Below, piece after piece: positions 20,377 to 31,343 of a DNA stretch of 64,000 nucleotides; within the stretch, counting starts at the first letter, position 1, and each line of letters starts with the position of its first letter. Where the stretch lies: NCBI GenBank assembly GCA_947179485.1, contig OX359245.1, forward strand, positions 46,549,067-46,613,066. The letters are read 5' to 3'. Made by a program: the position numbers and the translations under genes. This DNA is from Allacma fusca. Lineage: Eukaryota > Arthropoda > Collembola > Symphypleona > Sminthuridae. The notes beneath the pieces are model-generated. The model was not told where the DNA came from and did no database searches. It saw nothing but the letters and a program-made list of their open reading frames with translations.

Positions 20377-20905
20377 CTTGACAGAATCAGCAAATTTAAA
20401 GCACACACAAAATGCTTTTCTTGATGCTTCGCTCTGAAAGAAAACGTTTTAAACTAACTCGTGTGTAGACGGTTTGCAAGTAAGATTCACATATTCTGCT
20501 GTAAATTCGTGTACAGGATTTTACACGCTGACTACAACACGGGTTCGAATTTGAATTTAAGCTTTGAACAATTCCTTAAATATTTGTCTTTATTGGATAA
20601 ACACACGTGTGGAATCATTAATTATTTGCTCGAATATGTTAATCATTTGCTCCGACAACAAGCTTTGTTGGGATAAAACTCCATTTAAACTGAAATTTTG
20701 CATTTTTAATTCCTTAATAAATTGTACATTTGAAGGAAATAAAAAGGATTTTTAAGGAAAAAGACAAACTTTTTGAATATTCACATAAACTGCTGTAATT
20801 CAGAATAGAAAGCACTTCATGTTAAGGGGCATGCATTACAGTTAAAATGTATTGCAATTAGACCTGTTGGCCACATACAATCATGAGAATTCTTATCGGA
20901 TGCTA
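20377..20905 (-). promoter_or_regulatory. IR3 5' flank
   Basis: No gene. It is a shortened version of the IR flank, with the palindrome CACACGTGTG intact at 20602-20611 and the TGAAATTTTGCATTTTTAATxCCTTAA block near 20690. Confidence 0.5.
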
Positions 20906-21005
20906 AAACAAACAGCCATACCATATTACGTATGAAATGGGTAGGGTTTTTATGGAATATTACACAAATTTATACAAACATGTGGTAGTTATTGGAATGC
21001 CATAA
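20906..21005 (+). pseudogene. WSD3: short relic of exon 2 end and intron 2
   Basis: About 100 bases match the end of WSD exon 2 and the start of intron 2 in WSD4 (CCATATTACGTATGAAATGG|GTAGGG, then TTTTATGGAxTATxACAxAAATTT and GTTGGAATGCC). The rest of the gene is gone. It shows that unit 3 also once carried a WSD gene at the expected place upstream of IR3. Confidence 0.65.
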
Positions 21006-21595
21006 TTTTTGGCATCCCCATATATTGGCAGATTTCCAACGGGATGACAAAATCCCAGCCTATATGCGGAGCTGCCACTATATCTTAATGCCGTATAACG
21101 TAATTATAATCGTTGCAAAAAATTAATCATGGCAATATAAACGGAATGCCATCCATGAGGAAATCACTATATGGGAAATTCACTGTACATGCATACCAAG
21201 TGTTAGACAAAGCTAAAATTCAAATTATTAAACCGTAAATCTACAAGTTAAATAATGATACGAAATTAAATTTTGAATCGCCTTTCATTTCAAGCTTCGC
21301 AATTTCTGTCAGAGTTATTGATATCTTGATTCAGTTCTCCAGGACAAAAAGTTTTGTTCCCGAAAATACTTCCTCCAACTGTGTGGAATGAATAGATCTT
21401 TGAGATCCTCTGTAAATGTTTGATTGGTCAATAGAGTACATAAATTGCGCTAGATCATTCTCTGGGATATCATTCAGTTGTATCCTATTTGTCTATTGGT
21501 TTCGTGTATATTTATCGCCTGACAATATTTTCAATAATGAACTCCTCGAAATGAAAACATAATGGTTCATTCAAGCTATTTTGTTCATTCGTCCG
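21006..21595. other. Unassigned spacer
   Basis: No gene or clear repeat recognised. Confidence 0.35.
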
Positions 21596-21840
21596 AAATT
21601 TCGAACTTCAAGCCAAATTACAGTTATCTCTAAAACTACTGAATCGATTTCAGGGGAATTTTTTGTGAATATTGCTTATGTAAATCGTAATGCTTATTGC
21701 CAACGTGGTTGAAATCGGCCTAATTTGTTTTCCAAAAAAATTCTGAAATTTCAAAGAAAAACTAGAAATTTATCATGCTTTGACTGCGGTAGCTGACGCC
21801 ACCCTACGCGAAGCCTCAAATTATCACGTAGCGATGATTT
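21596..21840 (-). repeat. Dispersed repeat X, copy 3 (reverse, truncated)
   Basis: The complement of the left part of copies 1 and 2. It carries the terminal AAATCATCGCTACGTGATA block (at 21820-21840), the GGGTGGCGTCA block (21793-21807) and one internal segment. Its other end is missing. Confidence 0.75.
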
Positions 21841-22629
21841 TTTTTACGTTAATTCCGGCTCGCTCTTCATTGGAAAAGTTAAGCAACACTTGCCTTCGAT
21901 TTTAAAACTTCTAATCCTCCTGTGGCCAGAACTAAGCGAGATTAAAATTGTAAACATAATTATATTTCTCATAGAAAACTTGGTAACAAAATGGTTCCCA
22001 GCTAGTACCATATTATAAGAATGGACTGCCGTAGTGACATCAAAAGTCCTTTCAATGATTTCGCAATTTGCATTTTAATGTAACTCTAAGAGTATTAAAT
22101 TCGAGTTCATAAAGAATTAGAACCTTAGAATAGCACGCAAATTAATTCTAACGGGGTATCTATCCATCTATGAAGCTGTTATAAGTACGCGGGTTTCACT
22201 TCCATGAACCTGGAAACGGAGTTTTGGAAATTCTTAAATTGCAGGGAATTTATTAATAAAGTTGTTACATTCTTACTACGCTTTCATAATTATTACAATT
22301 GCACTGCAATATTTTGATTCTTCAAAGTACCAATACCAGCTAAATTGTTTTTCTAAACGTCGTTTTAAATTTTCTTTGATTTAGAAATTCGAAAACACGA
22401 TTAATATGAACGTGTAGAGAAAATTTGTGTGCATCGTGGCAACGTGCAAATAGCACGTAATAAACAGAATTCTGAAAGATTATGGTATTGGCATAAAGTT
22501 GTTTCGACTTTAATTGGGATTCCTTGTGTCATAGAACTGAGTGCTAAGTGCAAAGCGCATGTCCCAATAATTCACTCCGTATACACTCGTTCAAGTCATT
22601 CTTGGACGATTCCTTACTACAATATATCC
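21841..22629. other. WSD3-IR4 intergenic region
   Basis: No gene. From about 22080 it matches the WSD4-IR5 intergenic sequence (GAGTATTAAATTCGAGTTCATA and CTATGAAGCTGTTATAAGTACG). From about 22250 it matches the 3' flank of IR3. Confidence 0.5.
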
Positions 22630-22637
22630 TTCGATAG

Positions 22638-23030
22638 TATTGTTATGAAAGGGGGATGGGGATGAGGGATGATTTGTGTGTGTGTGAGTAACTGTGTATG
22701 TATGTATGTATAGAAAGGGGAATAGGGGTGTTGGGGACTCAAGCTTGGAGTGAGAGAGTACGTGACCCAATAATGTACTGTACGTGAGAGATGATAATAA
22801 TTTAGAGACTGTAAGATTTTACTAATTGTGAGTTAAGAGATAAATCAGAACTGAGGATTGAACTTAGGTTCAATCCTTATAAGCATGACAATGTTTATAT
22901 GGTTACTTACAATAATAATAACAATTGTTCAGTATTACTTATGTACCACATTCTTATACTATTGCATAATGGGGAGAGAGTCTTCACATGCTCTCTCTCT
23001 ACTATATATATGTACACGTACGTAACAGTA
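22638..23030. mobile_element. 393-bp nested insert at the left edge of hAT-E
   Basis: It lies exactly between the putative left target duplication (TTCGATAG, 22630-22637) and the left end of hAT-E (TAGAGCTTCC at 23031). Its own ends are imperfect inverted copies (TATTGTTATG at left; TACTGTTACG as the complement at right), with TA at the borders as in Tc1/mariner-type insertions. The interior has a TG/TATG microsatellite and no frame. The interpretation is tentative. Confidence 0.4.
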
Positions 23031-23910
23031 TAGAGCTTCCAATGTGGTCAACATTTTTGTTCCGTATGAAATTCCGTTCCGAAACTTACAAATAATATTG
23101 TTTCCAGTTCTGTTCGGACTGTCGGGACATCCGAACATTTTAACTGAAATTGTTTGGCACAACGAAGTAAAGTTTTCTTTCCGTCATAGTTAGTGTTCCG
23201 TTCCGAAGCAACCCGGAATTTTTACCGATATGTACATGAAATGCAATATAATATTGTACCTCTGTAACATTTCGGCAACTATTACAAATAACTATGTTCA
23301 AGTTTGTTATTTGATTGCACATAATGTTTTTTCTGTATTATAAAATAATTCAAATTTTTTCATAATCATGGAATGACAACAAACACTATACTGTTAATAT
23401 TTTTCAAGCTTGCTTCGTTGACACTAATAAGTTCGATTTCAGAATTTGCCTTTCTGGAAGGTTTACCCATGTTAATTGAATATGATTAGCTGTGCTTCCG
23501 TTATTTTTGTTGAAATTGATGTTCACGTTATGTATCTGCAGCTTCACGGGCTTCGAGAACATTTGTTTAAATGAAATCGATAACTTTGTTTATCTAATGC
23601 AGTTATTTTGCCAATTAAAGCATGATTATAAGCCAGAGCAGTAAGAATTGTGTTTCCATATTTGTTGAATGATGGCAAGACGTTTCAGACACTGAACCGG
23701 GATAGGATCGGAACGGAACATAACAGTTCCGTGTTTCGATATTTCGTACCGATGCTCTGGACCGTCCCAGTCTAAATATCTTCGGTACAAGTGCGCATGT
23801 TCCGGTTTTGTCCCGATTCAATGACGAAACCAAACAAAATGTCCCGAAATTGTTCCGTTCCGTTTCCGAAAACGGAACTCCGGGTTTTCGGAAACCCGAA
23901 GGAAGCTCTA
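23031..23910. mobile_element. hAT-E: non-autonomous hAT-like element at the IR4 3' end
   Basis: An 880-bp insert with ends TAGAGCTTCC and its complement, and arrays of GTTCCGTTCCGAAAC-like units at both sides. The right flank TTTGATAG (23911-23918) equals the IR sequence at this point in IR3. The matching left copy, TTCGATAG (7 of 8), lies beyond the 393-bp nested insert. It sits four codons beyond the IR4 stop. Confidence 0.65.
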
Positions 23911-23919
23911 TTTGATAGT

Positions 23920-25809
23920 TTAGCAGATAAGATTCCTACCTAGATCTTTCCATATCTCATATATCAGTAAAATCAAACAAGACACCACGCACACAACAAA
24001 TATCATTAAGACACTCAAGGCTTCCGTAGATTTCAAAGAAAATATGAAAGGCTCAATCGGCACTTCCCAATGAAGATAATCCTCAAATTGGCTCACATCC
24101 AATTCTCTTAAATACTCGCGCTCATTTGCTAATCTTAGGTAAACTGATTCATACTCATCATAAATCGCAGTAAATCCCGATGAAACTAAACGATTGACGT
24201 AGTCATAGAAAATTCTCGCTAGTGAACGGTCAAACCTCCAGTATATGTTTTTAATGTAGAGTAATTGATACCCTATTCGGCATTGACATCTCCCAGAACG
24301 CCGCTTCCACGTAAATACCTTTGCGGCAGCCTCCAAAATTTGAGACAAATGGCACCAAACAAATTTACGGTTATTAGAAATGTATCCGATAACAGCATCC
24401 CGATTCGAGAAATTAGTTTTCGTTATGGCAGTCTCCCTAAGTTTGCGCAAGTAGGACCCGTTTTTAAAATCAGATACAGTTTCATCATTAAACAGCCAGT
24501 GTACCCAGGGATCATCGATCAATAGTCTGTAATTTCTCTCTGCTAGGGCTTTGAAGGACCTCGGACTGTCATCTTCTGGGTGAACAAGAACGCTTTCATA
24601 AATTGATGAGTACATGATACTAATAAGTAGGGCTGCGAAGGTCCACAAAATCAAAAGATTATGCGTCGGCCTTTCCAAATGAACCTGATTGAGCAAAGCT
24701 GCAAACATGCTTAACGCCCGTGCATATACACTTTGATTCCCGTATTTTCTTGTAAGAAAGACCGTTATTACCACAGTTATCAGAATTAATCCTATTGTGG
24801 GTCCATCAAACACTGTCAAGATCTGGAGCATATTAATATGACTGTTACGAAAACAGGAGCAATCGAGGAAATTCAAGCCTTCCCAAGATACGGTAATAAG
24901 TAATACGGATGGTTCCGTTATTTCGACGATACCCGCATATGCGGCGATTTCTGATGGGAGTAGGTCCCCAACCCGAAGAAGAATTTGACGGGGAGTAAAA
25001 TTGAACCTTTTTGTCATTTCCGCTAGAAATTTTATGCTTGGGGATCCCGTTGACGACACATCAACCAATGAGGAACTCATTGCCCACATATATCGTAAAC
25101 CCTTGCGTGGAAGCAATTTCCATATTTTGTTCTTTCCCTGGAAAATGGACACAAGGGATACTGGCCAAGAGTTAAAATTTTTTCTGGCCACAAAGCTCTG
25201 ACTAAATGTCTGAAAAAACCACCTGGGATCGCCGTTTTTTATTGCGTCGGGTAACAGCTCCATCTCTTCGACGCAAACTTGTGTTTCTGGACAGAACCAC
25301 TGATAACGAAAGAGCTGGACCACTTCGTAATTCTGAGACGCTGATTGCACGACGTTTGCTGTCAGGATATTATCATGCTTGTTCTGCAGCCAGGCTGGGA
25401 GAATGTTAACCTGGTCCATGGTTAGTGTTTGTGTTGATATCACAATATAAATTAGGATTTCCCGGGCTTTCAAAATTCTGTATTTTATCACGTCTAATTT
25501 TTGTTCTTCAGACGTTTCCTTAAAAATACGGGTGGCGTCCTTAAAATTTATTTTACAGGGTTGATTCAAATCCACAATTCTATTGCGGAATGAATTGTGC
25601 GTTTGGATCAGTGGGATGACATGGACGAACATTTCATGGAGAAGAATTTCTTTGAAATTAATTTCCTCTTTCGTTGGATCTTCAATCGTGTAATACACAA
25701 TTGTACAGTTCTTGAGGGGAGACATAAAATGTATTAGTTGAATGCCTGTAGTGAGAGAAAAATATAACACAAATTTGATAAGAATGAAAATCCCAGATAA
25801 CCGTTCCAT
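23920..25809 (-). CDS. IR4: divergent ionotropic receptor
   Basis: Intronless frame of 629 residues from MERLSG (25809). In order: a signal peptide (about 1-22), an N-terminal domain with conserved cysteines, an S1-like segment with the F-L-A-E-M-T-K-R-F-N-F pattern, a first membrane segment (about 335-355), a pore-like LLNQ segment, a second membrane segment (LILWTFAALLISIMY) followed by the S-x-Y-E-S-x-L-x-x-P tail, S2, and a last membrane segment (SVLMIFVVCVVSCLILLIYEIW). This order, and the L-A-E-R-N-Y-R-L-L pattern after the second membrane segment, fit arthropod IRs (iGluR relatives used in chemosensation). GAA-to-TAA ends it about 18 residues early, beyond the last membrane segment, so it is probably still functional. 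The ligand is unknown; the usual iGluR glutamate-binding residues are not evident. Confidence 0.8.
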   Translation of the reverse strand: MERLSGIFILIKFVLYFSLTTGIQLIHFMSPLKNCTIVYYTIEDPTKEEINFKEILLHEMFVHVIPLIQTHNSFRNRIVDLNQPCKINFKDATRIFKETSEEQKLDVIKYRILKAREILIYIVISTQTLTMDQVNILPAWLQNKHDNILTANVVQSASQNYEVVQLFRYQWFCPETQVCVEEMELLPDAIKNGDPRWFFQTFSQSFVARKNFNSWPVSLVSIFQGKNKIWKLLPRKGLRYMWAMSSSLVDVSSTGSPSIKFLAEMTKRFNFTPRQILLRVGDLLPSEIAAYAGIVEITEPSVLLITVSWEGLNFLDCSCFRNSHINMLQILTVFDGPTIGLILITVVITVFLTRKYGNQSVYARALSMFAALLNQVHLERPTHNLLILWTFAALLISIMYSSIYESVLVHPEDDSPRSFKALAERNYRLLIDDPWVHWLFNDETVSDFKNGSYLRKLRETAITKTNFSNRDAVIGYISNNRKFVWCHLSQILEAAAKVFTWKRRSGRCQCRIGYQLLYIKNIYWRFDRSLARIFYDYVNRLVSSGFTAIYDEYESVYLRLANEREYLRELDVSQFEDYLHWEVPIEPFIFSLKSTEALSVLMIFVVCVVSCLILLIYEIWKDLGRNLIC

Positions 25810-27047
25810 CTTCAGCAAATTTAATAAGTCAGCGAACTAAAAGCACAGCCAAAATGTTTTGTTAAGGATTCGTTCTGAAACGAACCTTTTAAATCGAAGT
25901 ATTATACTGTTGGTTGACAAGTTAAATATACGTTTTTTGGTAAAATTAAATCTTATATATTATTTACGCCGTAACATCTAGTCCAACAATCTAGTCAAAC
26001 AACAACATGGGCATTTATTTCGAAGTCGTGTTTTTTCTTTTGCATTCTTGCACGAACGGTTTTTCTCCTTCATTGCTTTAATAGTTTAATCCAACTTTGT
26101 GTCCAATTTAAAATTAAACTTCGGAAATTTTAATGACTATGTTTCTTTACTGAGCATAAACACAGTCAGTGTTTAACCATTAGATATTTACTTTCAAATA
26201 CGTTAAACCCAGCGTCCAGCGTATAGTTCGGCCAATGTGCACGCGATTAGTTCCGTTGATGGTTTACTGTTAGCGCGTCATACGATACAATTTTATGAGA
26301 AATTATTCATACAAGTTTGGGTTTCCCACCAGTACGGGAATATCGGTACGGTGAGACCATCACGGGAATATTTTTCTGGTGGTAAATTTTTAGGGGAATG
26401 GTTTTATTTTAAGCATTTATTGTTCACTATTTGACAACAATTACAAATGAATCCGGTACTGAGAAACAATGATGGCTCCTCATGGGTACAAAAATCCTTT
26501 ATCACGACCTGTTACTATACCCATATAACGGGTACTTTAAAACTTTGTACATGTACTCATATATTAACAGGACCAAATATTTTGTACCTGTACCTAATCT
26601 CAATTTAAAACATTGCACCTGTACCTGATATGTACCTGTTCCCAGCAATAACCAGGGGGTACAGGGGTTACAGGTACCGTGCTGTACCTGAACCTGTACC
26701 CAGGTCCTTCTTTTAAGATTTTAAGAATTTGAACTGAATTTGCAAATTGGTAAAAATTTGGTGATTACATATTCAAATTAATCACTGTGTTTTTATACCA
26801 ACAGCACTTCATGCGATTCAATTTGGTTGGAAGCTATGCGAAAAAGTCTGGGTTTCCCACCGGCACACTTTACAGATCAAATTATTTGCAACTGGACAAG
26901 TTTTACTTGTATAATCATGAGATTTTTTTCAAATTGTAAATTTTTAAGGTAACCGTATTTCAAGAATTTATTCTTTTCTATTTGGTTTCTATTGTTTTCC
27001 TTTTCCGTCTAACAATTCCAAACGCAGTCGCTTAAATTAGTCAAAAA
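25810..27047. other. IR4-WSD4 divergent region, proximal part
   Basis: No gene. It contains IR-flank sequence near the IR4 start, the block with AAATACGTTAAACCCAGCGTCC near 26195 (also at 35660), and two copies of the TTTCCCACCxGxAC block (26320 and 26855). Between them, about 26480-26705, lies a low-complexity array of GTACCTGTACCC-like units that resembles the ends of the hAT-like elements. Confidence 0.5.
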
Positions 27048-27172
27048 TGAACGATAAGTCTTGCAGAGAAAAGCGCAAGCATCCAGCCCTGAGGAAGTAG
27101 TGTGATCAAAGGTCTCCGTTGACTAGTTTGAATGCAGTGTTTTAGAAAGTGAGCAATTGCTGAAAATTGCCA
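27048..27172 (+). promoter_or_regulatory. WSD4 5' block displaced by insertions
   Basis: This is the same conserved block found directly upstream of WSD5 and WSD6 (AATGAACGATAAGTC, GCGCAAGCATCCAG, CTCCGTTGACTAGT, then AATGCAGTGTTTTAGAAAG). Here it lies about 2 kb from the WSD4 start because hAT-D and a 25-bp minisatellite intervene. Confidence 0.55.
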
Positions 27173-27322
27173 CGAGCAAAACCGCTAAAAATATTTTCTG
27201 CCCGCTCCATAAATACTCAGATGGCAACAACTGCCACAATTCCAACTGCCACATTACGAACTGCTCCTAGTTGTCATGATAATACAGTGCTTTGCTTAGC
27301 ACCGTTGTTACACGATTTGAAT

Positions 27323-28092
27323 TAGAGGTGGGATTCGGGCTTGACTTCAGGCCCGAACCCGGAAGAAACCCGAACAAATACTGGATTAGCCCGACCCGGC
27401 CCACCAACGGGCTAAATATTTGATATTCAACCCGACCCGTTTTATGCACCTTACATTTTATGAAGCCCGAACCCGTTAAAAACCCGCTCTCCAAAATTTT
27501 TTACAACCCGAACCCGCTAAAAACCCGACCTTTAAATGGTTTTAAAACCCTATGAAAACCCAGCTTTTTAGTAACAATCGAATCGACGGTGAAACCTTTG
27601 TTTACATATTCTAATATATTTACATATACTAACCATGCCAACTCGTCACAATCAATACACGTGCACTTAAGCTAAACTTCTTATTGGCTCTGACAATTTT
27701 TGAACGTAAACTATCAAGTGGAAGGAATCGTTTCAAAATGTTTAAGCATGTATACGTATTAAATACATACAATGAACGATTATTTAGCTTTAGCATTAAT
27801 ATATGTGAAAGCAATGCTTGAACTCTGCGCAAAGTTGAATATGCATGCCACATATCCGTCCTAAATTCAATTTTAGTAGGATTGTCGGGTCATTTGCGAT
27901 TTCTGGCCCGCCCGAAGCCCGAACTGAAAACTAAATTCAGGCCCAAGCCCGATCTTAACCCAGTTTCATTGTTTTAGTGCAGCTCGAACCCGGTCGGAGC
28001 CCTATATAAGCTCGTATTTACAGCCCGAGCCCGTTCAAAAACCCGGCCGGGTCGGCCCGAATCAAAAAGCCCACTTCCAGGCCCCACCTCTA
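27323..28092. mobile_element. hAT-D: non-autonomous hAT-like element
   Basis: A 770-bp element with ends TAGAGGTGGG and its complement. The flanks ATTTGAAT (27315-27322) and ATATGAGT (28093-28100) agree at 6 of 8 bases, so it is an older insertion. Arrays of CCCGAACCC and AAGCCCG units lie on the same strand at both ends. The core is AT-rich, with no transposase. Confidence 0.8.
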
Positions 28093-28170
28093 ATATGAGT
28101 AGCGAGAGGTTTTCTAAGTCATATGGTAAAATCAATGCATGGTTTTAGAATTCTCATATGTTTTTCCTAT

Positions 28171-28968
28171 GACTTGTAGCATAGTTGTTCCTTATGAGAC
28201 TTAGCACAGTATTTCCCAACGGGACTTAGCATATTTCCCCATGAGATTTAACATAGTATTTCCCTATTACACTTAGCATAGTATTTCGCAACGAGACTTA
28301 GCATAGCATTTCTTAACGAGACTTAGCATAGTATTTCCCAACGAGACTTAGCATAGTATTTCCCAACGAGACTTAGCATAATATTTTTTAATGAAACTTA
28401 ACATAGTATTTCCCGACGAGACTTAGCATAGTATTTCCCAATGAAACTTAGCATGGTATTTCCCAATGAAACTTAGCATAGTATTTCCCAATGAAACTTA
28501 GCATTGTATTTCCCAACGAGACTTAGCATAATATTTTTTAATGAAACTTAAAATAGTATTTCCGAATGAAACTTAGCATAGTGCTGTATTTCCTAACCAG
28601 ATTTAGCATAGCATAGTGCTGTATTTCCTAACCAGATTTAGCATAACATAATGCTTCAATAAAGGTCTCCTCATAAAATTTATGAAACCTAGTACGGTGT
28701 ATCTCAACGAGACTTAGCATGATGTATTCCAATGATACTTAGAATAGTATTTCCCTGAGACTTAGCATAGTATTTCCCAATTAAATTTAGCATAGTATAT
28801 CCCAACGAGATTAACCATAACATCATGTTTCATTACAGGTCTCATCGTAATATTTCTGAAACTTAGTTGGGTGCTTCACAATGAGACCTAGCATGGTGTT
28901 TTCCAATGAGGCTTAGCAAAGTAATTATCTATGAGACTTACAATTAGCATAACATTTCATTATGAGAA
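28171..28968. repeat. 25-bp minisatellite upstream of WSD4
   Basis: About 30 degenerate units of GAGACTTAGCATAGTATTTC-CCAAC (25 bases) fill 0.8 kb. The units vary and are sometimes shortened; there are no constant spacers. It lies between hAT-D and the WSD4 start. Confidence 0.85.
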
Positions 28969-29143
28969 GACTAACCAGAGATCCATCCATAACAATATTA
29001 TTTTATATATAAGAAGGGACAGATGTGTCAAAGGTAATGAGTAATTCTGGCAGTTGCGCAGGCGGCAGTTACATGTGACAGTTGTGATTTTGGTAGTTGT
29101 GATTTTGGCAGTTGTGAGGGTGGCAGTACGCCCCATTGAAACC

Positions 29144-31343
29144 ATGGCCGTATTTAGGAAGTCGTGTGACATGCTGTATTTTTACCTATTTTTTCTAACG
29201 ACATTACCCGTGTTGGTACCTCTATTTTTGATATTCGGGGTCCTCCCAGTTTTACTGTACAGATCAATCGCTTGGGTCCTCGTCAGGACGTTTCGAAGGG
29301 ATTTACTATCTTTCGTATCCGGTGTGGCAAGTATTTACGTGGACCCCAACCCGAATAAAAGCATTGCAAATTTCCTTGTCGGATTTGTTCTTACTGGTGA
29401 CATCTCATCCCAGAGAATTTCCCAACTTTTCAAAGACAGAGTACTCAATTTAAGAGACGCAAAAGGTAAGTTAGTTTATCATCGACTACAGCAGAGCGTA
29501 GCACGATTCATGGGCTATGCGTTTTGGAAGAATGACCCAAACTTTCTGGTAAGCAATCACGTGAGAGACTACGACTATCAAGGAGACCTGCGCTTATCTC
29601 AAACTCCTGACGAACATGAAATCCAGCGTATTTGGCTATCCTTGGCTGAAGCTCCTTGGAAAACGAATCAGAGCCCTTGGGAGTACCTCGTGGTCCGAAA
29701 CTACTGTCACGAAGGGACAACGACACCCCACACTTTCATTATATTTCGCGTCGATCATGTCTATTGCGATTATTACAGCCTAATTGGGTTATTCCGGGTT
29801 GCATTTCGCTCACCTTTCACAACGACAAAACTTTCTGGGAATAAGGCGGGCGTGTCGTGGAAACAATTGAAATCCGTTTTAACGTTGCCGTATGACATTT
29901 TCGTTAAAATGTGTACCAATGAGAGCAAAAAAAGACCATTAGGTGAACGTCACGGTTCCAGTAACTTGTGCTTCAACTACACTTCAATCATAAACGTGGA
30001 TGATATTAAACGCATCAGGAAAAACCATGGAGTGGCATATAACGCCGTGATTCTTTCCGCCATAAATGGTGCGATAGCAAGAGCGCTAAGTGACGCTGGA
30101 GCAACCCCTCCTGAAACCATAAATCTGGGATATGTCCTTCCGTTACCCAATCATCCCGGAGGATTTAATGTGCATGTGTAATAATTTTTTATATTTTTAT
30201 TCAGTGTTTAAAATGGGTTCAGCAACCATGCATCCGTATTCAAATATTGGGTACGACGAAATTTTGTAAATACCTATACCCGTACCCGAGTTTCAGGGTG
30301 GATACTTTCAATGCCCGTTCCCACAATTTACCCGTCACAGCAAAACGTTTTGAGGCCGTACTCGTATCCGAATATCGTTTGTTTGAATCACTCGGGTTCA
30401 TGCAGCAACAATAACAGTATTATGCTCGCAGCTAACAAATTTATGCCAACTCCATAGTTTTCAGGTGGTACATATCCAGAGTATTCCATCAGAGTTGGAA
30501 TCCTTGAAGTACCCAAAACGTTTGGGGTACATTATGCATGTATACAGATATTTTACATGCACTACCAAAGTACCACTGACTGGGTGTCCAAATCCGTTCG
30601 CGTACCTATTTATCTAAAACTCTAGGGTACCTGGGTAGACGCCTTACCCAGTCCAAGCTCGGAATTTGTCAATAATTATTTTTGTACACAATATTTACAT
30701 TGAAAGTAGACCAGTTACAACTGGGACGTTCTTATTTAGAACAATTCAATTATGCGACAATCTAATGCTATTAGCTTTAAAATATTAATTGAATGTATGG
30801 ATTTTCAGGACACAAAGCACTATGGAACTACCGTGCTATGCAGATAGCCCCAAAGAGCGCTTGCGCCGAACTCACGATATTATTGTGAAGGATGCAGGTT
30901 CCCTGTCACCCCTGATCTTGGCCTACTTCTTGCGTTTGCTGTCACTCGCTCCTGTGCCAATCACTTCAGCTTTGCAAGGCAAAATACTTGTACCCAGTAA
31001 ATTTCTACCCAGTTATTTCTTAACGAATATGCCCGTCACAACTACCAGGGATGATGTGGATGGATTGGAAATTGTCGATCTTATCCATGGGATATCCGTT
31101 ACATATGGAATGGGTAGGGGTTTTATGGATAAGTACATAAATTTGTACAAACTTGTGAAAGCCGTTGGAGTGTCTTAATTTTTGAATTGTAACTTTCGTT
31201 GATTTTTAGGTCTTTTTATCTCCTCTTTGGGAGTTAATAACAGACAAAGATTCTTTTTCAACTTGGATAAATCCGTTTTTTGTGACGAGGCATCCGCTAT
31301 TAAATTTCCTACGTACTTTGAGGAGGAGCTTAAGGCCCTTTGA
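29144..31343 (+). CDS. WSD4: WS/DGAT-like O-acyltransferase
   Basis: Exons 29144-30177, 30809-31113 and 31210-31343 total 1473 nt, giving 490 residues. Donors are GTAATA and GTAGGG; acceptors are TTTTCAG and TTTTTAG. Residues 11-45 form one or two membrane segments, suggesting ER anchoring. SPWE is at 177-180 and the active-site motif DHVYCDY at 204-210 (H205 and D209 match the catalytic second His and the Asp of HHxxxDG). A YNAVILSAINGAIARAL helix is near 299 and GYVLPLPNHPGG near 329. The C-terminal domain carries ERLRRTH, LTNMP and GISVTYGMGLFISSLG, which mirror the ERLR..H, SNVPGP and GLGISVLSY patterns of the family. The likely role is acyl transfer from acyl-CoA to a fatty alcohol or glyceride, making wax esters or storage lipid. 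I chose the MAVFRK start because the other copies begin there, although the frame is open 90 nt upstream. Its leader is interrupted by a 2-kb insertion. Confidence 0.8.

Noticed and set aside
28171-28968. CRISPR-like array
   Set aside because: Units are contiguous and degenerate with no unique spacers of fixed length, and the genome is eukaryotic.
29054-29143. Upstream N-terminal extension of WSD4
   Set aside because: The extra 30 codons come from a local TTGTGATTTTGGCAG repeat and are absent from the other copies, which start at M-[AS]-V-F-R-K.
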